DNA of 5,460 nt from Planctomycetia bacterium (GCA_009926295.1 RFPF01000211.1:1-5460); one strand, 5' to 3'. Positions 1 through 5,460 are shown, numbered from the stretch's first letter. Numbers and translations: made by a program. Notes: generated from the letters alone by a model not told the origin.

Positions 1-131
1 CCGCGGCCGGCGGCGGCACCGATGGCGCGGGCCGCGCGTTCCCAGGCCGCGAGCACGGGCTCGGGCTTCGGCCACGACGTGGCCGCATTGTCGAGGTAGC
101 GACGTGGTTGGCCGGCATCCTTCACATCCAC
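1..131 (-). CDS. Class V aminotransferase / cysteine desulfurase-like protein, N-terminal fragment
   Basis: Reading leftward from a GTG at 131 gives 43 codons that run off the window edge with no stop. The peptide contains RRYLDNAATSWPKPEPVL, the typical opening of PLP-dependent class V aminotransferases of the cysteine desulfurase / selenocysteine lyase group (YLDNAAT followed by PKP). It ends in an Ala-rich stretch with AAAGR. These enzymes release sulfur from cysteine as a persulfide. The PLP-binding lysine and the persulfide cysteine would lie beyond the edge and cannot be checked. The GTG follows the moaA stop by one base, and a GGGGG run lies five bases before it, which decides this start; a second in-frame GTG at 125 is possible. 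The position after moaA suggests it supplies sulfur for the MoaD thiocarboxylate, but that is inference. Another class V enzyme with the same fold remains possible. Confidence 0.8.
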   Translation of the reverse strand, partial: MDVKDAGQPRRYLDNAATSWPKPEPVLAAWERAARAIGAAAGR

Positions 132-132
132 G

Positions 133-1164
133 TCAGCCCCCGATCTGATACATGGCCCGGGCTGGCCGCTCGAAGGCTGGCGAGCCGATCCCGTGCGCGG
201 CCCGCTTCGCCAACACGCACTTCCCGAAGAGAGCCGCGATCCGCGCCTTGACTTCCCCGTCCGCCTCGCCGCTCCGCAGCACCGCCCGCGCGTCCCATTC
301 GGTCGTCGAGAACAGGCAGTTGCGCAACTGGCCGTCGGCGGTGAGCCGGAGCCTGTCGCAGCGGTCGCAGAACGGAGCCGACACCGGATCGATGAAGCCG
401 ACGCGGCCCGCGCCGTCGTCCCAGGCGAAATCGACGGCCGGCTGGCCGGGATCGAGAGCGTCGACGGGCGCGAGCGGGCCGACGTCCCGCTCCAGGATCG
501 CCCGCACTTCCCGGCCCGAAAGCACGCGCTCGTCGGACCAGCCGCCGTCGGCATCGAGCGGCATGAACTCGATGAACCGCAGTTCGAACCGCTCGCGTCG
601 ACAGAACGCCGCCAGCGGCACGATCTCGTCCTCCGTGAGGCCGCGGATCGAGACGGCGTTGATCCGGATCGCATCGAAGCCGGCGGCCCGGGCCGCGGCC
701 AGACCGGCGAGCACGCGATCGAGCCCACGTCGCCGGGCGATCCGCTCGAAGACATCCTCGCGCAGGCTGTCGAGGCTGACGTTGAGCCGATGGAGCCCGG
801 CACGACGCAGCGGTTCGGCCTGCTCGGCGAGAAGGAGGCCATTGGTCGTGAGGGCCACGTCGTCGATCCCGGGCACAGCCGCGAGCTGCCGCACGAGTTC
901 GTCAAGGCTCGCGCGCATGAGCGGCTCGCCGCCGGTGAGGCGGATCGAGCGGATCCCGAGCCCGGCCGCGACGCCGGCCACGCGGGCGATCTCCTCGTAG
1001 GTGAGCAGTTCCTCCCGCGGCCTGAATGTCGCCTCCTCGGGCATGCAGTAGGTGCACCGCAGGTTGCAGCGGTCGGTGACGCTCACCCGCAGGTCGGTGT
1101 GCGCCCGGCCGAAGCGGTCGACGAGCCGCCCTGCCCGCGGGACTGTGCGTCGCGTCCCGCTCAT
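133..1164 (-). CDS. moaA: GTP 3',8-cyclase MoaA (radical SAM, Moco biosynthesis)
   Basis: 343 residues, close to the usual MoaA length. MoaA is a cytoplasmic radical SAM enzyme that, with MoaC, turns GTP into cyclic pyranopterin monophosphate, the first step of molybdenum cofactor synthesis. The SAM cluster motif is DRCNLRCTYC, with C33, C37 and C40. It is followed by the SAM-contacting RLTGGEPLMR at 75-84. The C-terminal auxiliary cluster has the MoaA-specific CxxC-x13-C pattern (C266, C269, C283), with the RLRLT stretch between. The protein ends in Ile-Gly-Gly; this Gly-Gly tail is conserved and required in the family. The ATG at 1164 overlaps the moaE stop as ATGA, and a GGAG lies eight bases upstream. 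The open frame continues farther upstream to 1605, but that extension is Arg/Gly-rich, lies antisense to no motif and overlaps moaE, so I rejected it. moaC is not in the window. Confidence 0.96.
   Translation of the reverse strand: MSGTRRTVPRAGRLVDRFGRAHTDLRVSVTDRCNLRCTYCMPEEATFRPREELLTYEEIARVAGVAAGLGIRSIRLTGGEPLMRASLDELVRQLAAVPGIDDVALTTNGLLLAEQAEPLRRAGLHRLNVSLDSLREDVFERIARRRGLDRVLAGLAAARAAGFDAIRINAVSIRGLTEDEIVPLAAFCRRERFELRFIEFMPLDADGGWSDERVLSGREVRAILERDVGPLAPVDALDPGQPAVDFAWDDGAGRVGFIDPVSAPFCDRCDRLRLTADGQLRNCLFSTTEWDARAVLRSGEADGEVKARIAALFGKCVLAKRAAHGIGSPAFERPARAMYQIGG
137..141 (-). promoter_or_regulatory. Probable ribosome-binding site of the cysteine desulfurase-like gene inside the moaA Gly-Gly codons
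   Basis: The minus strand reads ATCGGGGGCTGACGTG across 144-129. The G-run in the final Gly-Gly codons of moaA sits about five bases before the GTG at 131. It is a weaker match than GGAGG but is placed as in the moaD-moaE junction. Confidence 0.5.
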
Positions 1165-1619
1165 CCCCCCTGCTCCGGCACCACGCCCGCCGGCGTGTCG
1201 GCAGGATGGACCCACGTCCGCGAGCCGTCGGCGGCCTCCTCGCGCTTCCAGATGGGGACGTCTCGCTTGATCCGCTCCATGAGCCACTCGGCCGCCGCGA
1301 ATGCCTCCCGCCGATGAGGCGCACTCGTGGCCACAGCCACGCTCGCGCTCCCGACAGGCACCGCCCCGAGACGGTGCACGACGGCGCAGCCGGTGAGCGA
1401 GTAGGTCCGCACGGCCTGCTCTGCGAGGTCGCCCAGCAAGGCCCTCGCCAGCGGCTCGTGGGCCTCGTACTCGAGGCCCAGCGTGACGACGTCGCCGGTG
1501 ACGCCCCGCGTCGTGCCCACGAAGAGCACGTGCGCACCGGCGGCCGCTTCGGCCACGCTCGCGAGGACGGCGGCCGTGTCGATCTCCTCGCTCACCAGCC
1601 GGCACGACACCTTGGCCAT
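1161..1619 (-). CDS. moaE: Molybdopterin synthase catalytic (large) subunit MoaE
   Basis: 152 residues, the normal size for MoaE. The MoaD-MoaE heterotetramer converts cyclic pyranopterin monophosphate to molybdopterin by adding two sulfurs carried on the MoaD C-terminus. Visible family motifs are FVGTTRG (33-39), LEYEAHEPLA (49-58), HRLGAVPVG (82-90), HRREAF (102-107) and the active-site block IKRDVPIWKRE (117-127). The two lysines K118 and K125 match the catalytic pair of E. coli MoaE (K119, K126). I chose the ATG at 1619: a GGAGG lies five bases upstream and the moaD stop lies one base upstream. An in-frame GTG at 1631 would add only four residues and has no comparable ribosome-binding site. 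The tail after the tryptophan-containing RTWVHP is Pro/Gly-rich and ends in Gly-Gly. The stop overlaps the moaA start by four bases, which suggests translational coupling. Confidence 0.95.
   Translation of the reverse strand: MAKVSCRLVSEEIDTAAVLASVAEAAAGAHVLFVGTTRGVTGDVVTLGLEYEAHEPLARALLGDLAEQAVRTYSLTGCAVVHRLGAVPVGSASVAVATSAPHRREAFAAAEWLMERIKRDVPIWKREEAADGSRTWVHPADTPAGVVPEQGG
1173..1176 (-). promoter_or_regulatory. Ribosome-binding site of moaA within the end of moaE
   Basis: The minus strand reads CCGGAGCAGGGGGGATGA, with GGAG eight bases before the moaA ATG at 1164. The site lies in the Pro-Glu-Gln-Gly-Gly tail of moaE. With the ATGA overlap it suggests reinitiation or coupled translation. 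Confidence 0.65.
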
Positions 1620-1620
1620 G

Positions 1621-1857
1621 TCAGCCTCCACTCACAGGTGGGATCACGGCCACTTCGGAGCCGGCCGGAACGTCGGCGGCGTCGGCCACATAACGGCCCG
1701 AGACCGCTATGGCGCTCCGCGCCAGGAGCGGCCCGACGGAAGGCTGCAGCGCCTCGAGGGCGGCCCGCAGGTCGGCGACGGAGCCCCGGGTCCATGGCAC
1801 GTCGAGGTGCCGGCAGCCCGCCGCCTCGGCCATGCCTGCGAACAGCCCGACCCGCAC
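1621..1857 (-). CDS. moaD: Molybdopterin synthase sulfur carrier (small) subunit MoaD
   Basis: 78 residues from a GTG at 1857, about the usual size for this beta-grasp, ubiquitin-like sulfur carrier. Family features are the opening strand RVGLFAGMAEAAG, the central helix VADLRAALEAL, the AIAVSGRYV strand and the obligatory C-terminal Gly-Gly (77-78), which is adenylated by MoeB and converted to a thiocarboxylate. The GTG comes four bases after the stop of the FAD/iron-sulfur gene and has only a weak ribosome-binding sequence, so expression probably depends on translational coupling. An ATG at 1941 in the same frame would give 106 residues but would overlap the upstream gene by 80 bases and add a non-homologous lead. 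The ATG at codon 9 would delete the first beta strand. The closeness to moaE supports the call more than sequence identity alone, since MoaD and ThiS-like proteins diverge widely. Confidence 0.92.
   Translation of the reverse strand: MRVGLFAGMAEAAGCRHLDVPWTRGSVADLRAALEALQPSVGPLLARSAIAVSGRYVADAADVPAGSEVAVIPPVSGG
1625..1629 (-). promoter_or_regulatory. Ribosome-binding site of moaE inside the moaD Gly-Gly codons
   Basis: The minus strand reads GTGAGTGGAGGCTGACATG across 1635-1617. GGAGG lies five bases before the moaE ATG at 1619. The same bases are the GGA GGC codons of the terminal Gly-Gly of MoaD. This strong site decides the ATG 1619 start over the GTG at 1631. Confidence 0.75.
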
Positions 1858-1861
1858 GACG

Positions 1862-4822
1862 TCAGCTCGTGGTGAGCCGGCCGCTGGTGGCGGTGAGCAG
1901 GCCGTCGAGTGCATCGGCTCCTTCGCCATCGATCGCTCCATAGGCCTTCGCCAACAGCTTCACCGGATGCACCGTCGGCTTCGCGGTGCCCTGCTCCATT
2001 TGTATCCTGCAGGCACTGCACTCGGTAGCACCCGCCTCCACGCCGGCGCTCCGCATCGCCGTCACGAGCCCGAGCCCCACCCTGAGGCTCGCGCGGTAGT
2101 GCTCCCGGTCGAGCCCGAACGTGCCGGCCATGCCCGAGCAGCCACGATCCGCCGCGGCCACGGTGAGGTCGGGCACGAGCCGCAGCAGGTGCTCGGCGGG
2201 GCTCGACGCATGCCGCACCCTGAGGTGGCACGGGGCATGGTAGAGGACCCTCGCAGCCACAGGCTTGAAGTCGAGCCGCAGGCGGCCCTCGCGGTGCAGT
2301 TCCCAGAGATAGGTCGTGGCGTCGGTCGTGGCGGCGACGATCCGCTCCATGTCGTCGTCCTCGACCAGGAGCGGATAGTCGTGGGTGATGCAGGTCACCG
2401 TCGAGGGCTCGGTGCACACGATCCTGTAGCCGAGCCGCACGGCCTCGGCGAGTATCCGCACGTTCGTGCGGGCGAGCGCGCGGGCCGCCTCGATGTCGCC
2501 CTCCGACACCATCGCGACCCCGGAGGCCACCTGCCGCGGATCGATGAACACGCCGACGCCATGCCGCTCCAGGATCGCCACGAGCGCCTGCGCGAGGAGA
2601 GGGTCGTGCCGCCGGGCGTAGGTGTCGAGAAAGTAGAGCACCCGCGGACCACCGCGACGGGACGGCCGCGTGAGGCCGCGGCGGGCGGCCCAGCGGAGCG
2701 TGCGGGCTCCCGTGAACGGCGGAAGCTTGCGGCCGCGGGCGATGCCGAGCGTCTTTTCGAGGAGCCAGCGGGCCCGAGGGCTCGCGATCGCCCGATTGGC
2801 CAGCGGCGCGAAGCGGCCGCCGACCGCGCTCAGAAGATCGACCCGCGACCGCAACCATGCGGATCCGGACAGCCCGTTGGCGGCCACGTGGGCGGCCTTC
2901 AACTCCATCACGATCGCCGGAATGTCGACGCCCGCCGCGCAGTCGACGCGACACTGGTGGCAGTTGAAGCAGGTGTCGGCGATCCGCCCCGCCGCCGCCG
3001 ATGCCAGTGCCTCGGGACGCAGCCCGCCCGACATCACGGCGGCCGCGAGGTTGGCCTTCGCCCGCGGCGACGTCTCCTCGGCGGAGTCCTCGCGATACCG
3101 CGGGCACATCCGCACGTCGGGCCCGTGGCTGCGACACGATCCACAGCCGTTGCAGGCGTCGATTTCCGCCCCCAGGCGTTCCGCCGGCCAGGTGAGCACC
3201 GGCAGCGGCCCCGGAGCCGCCGCGAATTCGGCGGCGCCCACGGCCGGAGGGACGAGTGGCGGGCGAAACGCGGCCGGCGCGGCTGGCTGCGGGACGATCC
3301 GGCCCGGATTGAGGACGCCGCCGGGATCGAAGACCTCCTTCACCCGGCCGAAGACGGCCGCGAGGTCGGGGAAATGGCGACCGAAGAAGTTCGTGCGCGA
3401 CAGTCCCAGGCCCTGCTCGCCCCCGAGCGTGCCCCCGAGCGCGACGACCTCGTCGTAGATCGACTCGGCGAGCCGCTCGAGCCGCTCGCGCTCACCCGGC
3501 AGCCGTGGTTCCGCGTAGGGCCGCACGTGGAGCTGGCCCTGGGGCGCGTGCCCGAAGACGAGCGCCGTCGCGGCATGCCGCTTGAGAACGTCCTGCAGAC
3601 GCCGCAAGAAGTCGGGCAGCCTGGTCGGCGGCAGCACGACGTCCTCCACGAAAGGCACCGGTCGCACCGTCCCGCGCACACCGTGCAGCGTCGACACGAC
3701 GTGTCGCGAGAGCTCCCAGAACAGCGCGGCGTCGTGGTCGTCATCGGCGCGCCGCACGTCGAGGCAGAGCCGCTTCACACCCAGCAGGCGTGCCAGGGCG
3801 TCGTCGAGCCGCTGTCGGCACTCCGTCGGCGTGGAACTCGAGAACTCCACGAGCAGGCCTGCATCGGCCGCCGGCGGGATGAGGAGATCGAACGTCACCT
3901 TCGAGCCGCGGGCGAGGGCGAGGTGGCGCTTGTCGAACAGGTCGCAGGCGCTCGGCCCCCAGGCCGACAGCCGCAGTGCGGCATCGGCGGCCTTGTCGAG
4001 CGCGTCGAAGAGCACGAGCGCCACGGCCCGACCGCCGTCGGCCTCCACGGTGTCGAGCGTCGCCTCGGTGACCACGGCAAGCGTTCCCGCCGCCCCGCAC
4101 AACAGCCCGGGGAGATCGACGAGCCCGCCGCGTTCGACGCCGTCGAGCCGGTATCCACCATGCGTCGGCCGGTCGGCAGGCTGCCAGCGCGACACCGTGG
4201 CCCGGGATTCGCGGAGCACCGTCGCCACGCCGGCGGCGAGCCGCGCGCACGCATCGTCGGACGCCGCGCCGGGTCCGTCAGGGCTCGTCGGAACCAGTTC
4301 CACGATCGAGCCGTCGGCGAGCACCGCCTCGACCGCGGCCACGCGGCTCCTCACGGCGCCGTGCCGGGCGAACCGGCTGCCGGAGGCATTGCGGCCGATC
4401 ATGCCCCCCACCGTCGTCACCGCTGCGTTGGCGGGGTCGGGGCCGAACATGCGGCCCAGCCGGGCGAGATGCTCCTCGAGCCTGGAGGCGACGACGCCCG
4501 GCTGAACCCGCACCTGCGACGCGGTCGTGGCGACGACGCGGCTCATGAACCGCGACATGTCGAGCACGACACCCGTGCCGAGGGCGTCGCCCGCGAGGCC
4601 GGTGCCTCCGCCGCGGGCGTGCACGGGGATGCCGCGTTCCGCCGCCCAGCGGACCGTGGCCGCGACGTCGTCCGCCGACCGTGGCCGGACCACCGCCAAC
4701 GGCCACACCTCGAACAGGCTCGCGTCACCGGCATAGAGGGCGCGGGTGGGATCGTCGCACGACACCTCGCCGGCGACGAGTCCGCGCAGATCCTCGGCGA
4801 TCCGTTGGCGTTCACGGTCCAT
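1862..4822 (-). CDS. FAD-linked oxidase / 4Fe-4S / CCG-domain fusion, probable D-2-hydroxyacid dehydrogenase (YdiJ/GlcD-GlpC type)
   Basis: 986 residues, three modules in one chain. Residues about 20-250 are a PCMH-type FAD-binding domain with GGGTGLAGDALGTG (71-84) and FGPDPAN...TVGGMIGRNASGSR (126-150). Residues about 260-510 are the FAD-oxidase C-terminal domain with FGHAPQGQLHVRPY (423-436) and FDPGGVLNPG (498-507). Residues about 550-635 hold two 4Fe-4S motifs: C557, C560, C563, C573-Pro and C618, C621, C624, C628. Residues about 725-960 are two CCG (HdrD/GlpC-like) domains, with YHAPCHLR, GCSGMAGTFG and ECSAC (935-938) in the second. Relatives oxidise D-lactate, glycolate or D-2-hydroxyglutarate and pass electrons through the clusters to quinone. 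The substrate here is unknown. No signal peptide or membrane helix is evident. The ATG at 4822 has GGGGG six bases upstream and overlaps the preceding gene by 11 bases. A 23-residue in-frame extension to 4891 is Arg/Ser-rich and was rejected. Oddities: CCG reads ASG in the first CCG domain and CSG in the second, and the usual GEHG reads GEQG (468-471). Confidence 0.88.
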   Translation of the reverse strand: MDRERQRIAEDLRGLVAGEVSCDDPTRALYAGDASLFEVWPLAVVRPRSADDVAATVRWAAERGIPVHARGGGTGLAGDALGTGVVLDMSRFMSRVVATTASQVRVQPGVVASRLEEHLARLGRMFGPDPANAAVTTVGGMIGRNASGSRFARHGAVRSRVAAVEAVLADGSIVELVPTSPDGPGAASDDACARLAAGVATVLRESRATVSRWQPADRPTHGGYRLDGVERGGLVDLPGLLCGAAGTLAVVTEATLDTVEADGGRAVALVLFDALDKAADAALRLSAWGPSACDLFDKRHLALARGSKVTFDLLIPPAADAGLLVEFSSSTPTECRQRLDDALARLLGVKRLCLDVRRADDDHDAALFWELSRHVVSTLHGVRGTVRPVPFVEDVVLPPTRLPDFLRRLQDVLKRHAATALVFGHAPQGQLHVRPYAEPRLPGERERLERLAESIYDEVVALGGTLGGEQGLGLSRTNFFGRHFPDLAAVFGRVKEVFDPGGVLNPGRIVPQPAAPAAFRPPLVPPAVGAAEFAAAPGPLPVLTWPAERLGAEIDACNGCGSCRSHGPDVRMCPRYREDSAEETSPRAKANLAAAVMSGGLRPEALASAAAGRIADTCFNCHQCRVDCAAGVDIPAIVMELKAAHVAANGLSGSAWLRSRVDLLSAVGGRFAPLANRAIASPRARWLLEKTLGIARGRKLPPFTGARTLRWAARRGLTRPSRRGGPRVLYFLDTYARRHDPLLAQALVAILERHGVGVFIDPRQVASGVAMVSEGDIEAARALARTNVRILAEAVRLGYRIVCTEPSTVTCITHDYPLLVEDDDMERIVAATTDATTYLWELHREGRLRLDFKPVAARVLYHAPCHLRVRHASSPAEHLLRLVPDLTVAAADRGCSGMAGTFGLDREHYRASLRVGLGLVTAMRSAGVEAGATECSACRIQMEQGTAKPTVHPVKLLAKAYGAIDGEGADALDGLLTATSGRLTTS

Positions 4823-5288
4823 GGTGCGCCCCCGCCCGCAGCCTTGCGGCCTGCTGGCGATGCTTCTCGTGGGTCTCGAGGTCGAAGCCACCGAAGCCGC
4901 CGCCGGCGCCCCGGTAGCGGGCTCCGCAGCGGTAGCACGACAGGCAGTCCGGCATCACCAGGTACAGGACGACGTCGACCAGCGCGGTGCCGAACAGGAT
5001 CCCGAAGGTGATCACGAGTTCGCGGAAGGCCCATGCCACGCAGCTCGCGGCGAGCCCCGCGACCACGATCCCGAGCCCGACGCGCTGCGGGAAGTCCTTG
5101 CGGACGAACAGTTCGGTGCTCGGACACACGAGGCACCGGCGCAGCCGCGGGGGCGTGCCGGCGGCGAACGCGTCGCTGGGCACGGCGACCTTCGTCCCAC
5201 AGGCCGGGCACTCGAGCGCCGGCAGCGACTCGACGCCGTCCCGGGTGGCGGTGGCATGGCAGGCGGGGCAGGCGTAGGTGATCCGCAT
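4812..5288 (-). CDS. Zinc-ribbon protein with a two-helix membrane hairpin, function unknown
   Basis: 158 residues; I do not recognise a named family with confidence. The N-terminus is a classic ribbon: CPAC (7-10) and CPAC (27-30), 16 residues apart. A second CxxC, CLVC (52-55), is followed by FVRKDFPQRVG, then two hydrophobic helices at about 70-88 and 91-112, then CLSCYRCGARYRG (C115, C118, C121). The last cysteines could pair with C52/C55 to close a second zinc site across the hairpin, with both cysteine sets on the same side of the membrane. The C-terminus is hydrophilic and His/Gln/Arg-rich. The ATG at 5288 has a good GGAGAAG upstream (GGAG at seven bases), and the preceding stop is 20 bases away. 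The end overlaps the start of the FAD/iron-sulfur gene by 11 bases, so the two are probably coupled. A role in assembly, membrane tethering or redox sensing for its neighbour would be guesswork. Confidence 0.82.
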   Translation of the reverse strand: MRITYACPACHATATRDGVESLPALECPACGTKVAVPSDAFAAGTPPRLRRCLVCPSTELFVRKDFPQRVGLGIVVAGLAASCVAWAFRELVITFGILFGTALVDVVLYLVMPDCLSCYRCGARYRGAGGGFGGFDLETHEKHRQQAARLRAGAHHGP

Positions 5289-5295
5289 CCGGCTT

Positions 5296-5299
5296 CTCC
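5296..5299 (-). promoter_or_regulatory. Ribosome-binding site of the zinc-ribbon membrane protein
   Basis: The minus strand reads CGGAGAAGCCGGATG, placing GGAG seven bases before the ATG at 5288. It lies in the 20-base gap after the membrane-protein stop. That gap is too small for a promoter, so this gene is likely co-transcribed with what lies upstream. Confidence 0.6.
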
Positions 5300-5308
5300 G
5301 CGCAGGCG

Positions 5309-5460
5309 TCAGGCAACTGCCGAGAGCAACTGGGCGGTGAGTTCGCCGACGATCGCGGCCAGGCAGGCCACATAGAGGATACCCGTGGCGCTCTGCGTGT
5401 TGGGAATGTCGAGCGTCTTGCGGCTCAGGACGAGCAGGATCGGCAGCCCGACGAGGCCCG
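5309..5460 (-). CDS. C-terminal fragment of a membrane protein, possibly a DmsC/NrfD-type anchor
   Basis: An open frame enters from the right edge and ends at TGA 5309-5311, giving 49 visible residues. They contain a hydrophobic run beginning GLVGLPILLVL, a short polar loop SRKTLDIPNTQS, and a second hydrophobic helix ILYVACLAAIVGEL, ending in AQLLSAVA. Two membrane segments joined by a short charged loop are therefore supported directly. The ending (hydrophobic helix, then GEL and a short LL..A tail) resembles the C-terminus of DMSO-reductase / polysulfide-reductase membrane anchors (DmsC/NrfD). These partner molybdopterin enzymes, which would suit the Moco genes downstream. This match is from memory of the family pattern on a short stretch and is weak. 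Any polytopic membrane protein could end this way. The next gene starts 20 bases later, consistent with one operon. Confidence 0.6.
   Translation of the reverse strand, partial: GLVGLPILLVLSRKTLDIPNTQSATGILYVACLAAIVGELTAQLLSAVA

Noticed and set aside
193..1317. Plus-strand frame of 374 codons opposite moaA and moaE
   Set aside because: No recognisable motif, and its composition is that of an antisense shadow. Both genes on the other strand have intact catalytic motifs.
1165..1605. N-terminal extension of moaA up to 1605
   Set aside because: The added residues are Arg/Gly-rich with no family similarity and would overlap moaE almost completely. The ATG at 1164 fits MoaA length and has a ribosome-binding site.
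1707..3137. A 476-codon minus-strand frame overlapping the dehydrogenase and moaD
   Set aside because: It is Arg-rich and low in hydrophobic pattern, an out-of-frame shadow of the true gene. Only its last part resembles a frame-shifted moaD.
4823..4891. 23-residue N-terminal extension of the FAD/iron-sulfur protein
   Set aside because: The extension is basic and Ser-rich without a signal-peptide hydrophobic core or a twin-arginine pattern, and it would lengthen the overlap with the zinc-ribbon gene to 80 bases.
1709..5011. A very long open frame on the plus strand (1100 codons) opposite the FAD/iron-sulfur gene
   Set aside because: It is Arg/His/Gly/Ala-rich, has no domain motif and lies exactly antisense to a gene with clear motifs. 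Long antisense frames are expected at this GC content.
1..5460. Search for CRISPR repeats, tRNA/rRNA, inverted repeats of insertion elements, terminators and riboswitches, including a Moco riboswitch
   Set aside because: No repeated units, RNA-like folds or T-runs were seen by eye, and gaps between genes are at most 20 bases, leaving no room for a leader or terminator inside the window.

Overview
The window is about 5.5 kb of very GC-rich DNA. It is packed with one co-directional gene series, all read on the minus strand from right to left. Gaps between genes are 0-20 bases, or the genes overlap, so it looks like one operon or part of one. I see no RNA gene, CRISPR array, insertion sequence, terminator or room for a promoter. 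All six visible stop codons are TGA. The GC content, the style of the FAD/iron-sulfur fusion and the zinc-ribbon membrane protein fit a free-living environmental bacterium, possibly a planctomycete. That taxonomic call is inference from protein flavour, not proof.

In transcription order: (1) the C-terminal 49 residues of a membrane protein (5460-5309), possibly a DmsC/NrfD-type quinone-interacting anchor; (2) a 158-residue protein with CxxC knuckles and a two-helix membrane hairpin (5288-4812); (3) a 986-residue fusion of a GlcD/D-lactate-dehydrogenase-type FAD module to a GlpC-like 4Fe-4S/CCG module (4822-1862); (4) moaD (1857-1621); (5) moaE (1619-1161); (6) moaA (1164-133); (7) the N-terminal 43 codons of a class V aminotransferase / cysteine desulfurase-like protein (131-1), cut by the window edge.

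moaD, moaE and moaA are molybdenum cofactor (Moco) genes. MoaA starts the pathway from GTP. MoaD and MoaE form molybdopterin synthase, which inserts the dithiolene sulfurs. The cysteine desulfurase-like gene one base after moaA is a plausible source of sulfur for the MoaD thiocarboxylate. moaC, moeB, moeA, mogA and mobA are not in the window. The FAD/iron-sulfur protein probably oxidises a 2-hydroxyacid and passes electrons to the membrane. It has no evident need for Moco itself, so the link may be a Moco enzyme encoded further upstream.

The most distinctive observations are: Gly-Gly tail codons of the Moco genes lying in the ribosome-binding regions of the next gene; degenerate cysteine motifs in the CCG domains of the fusion enzyme; and a putative zinc ribbon apparently split by a transmembrane hairpin. 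I do not see a clearly new defence or mobile system here.
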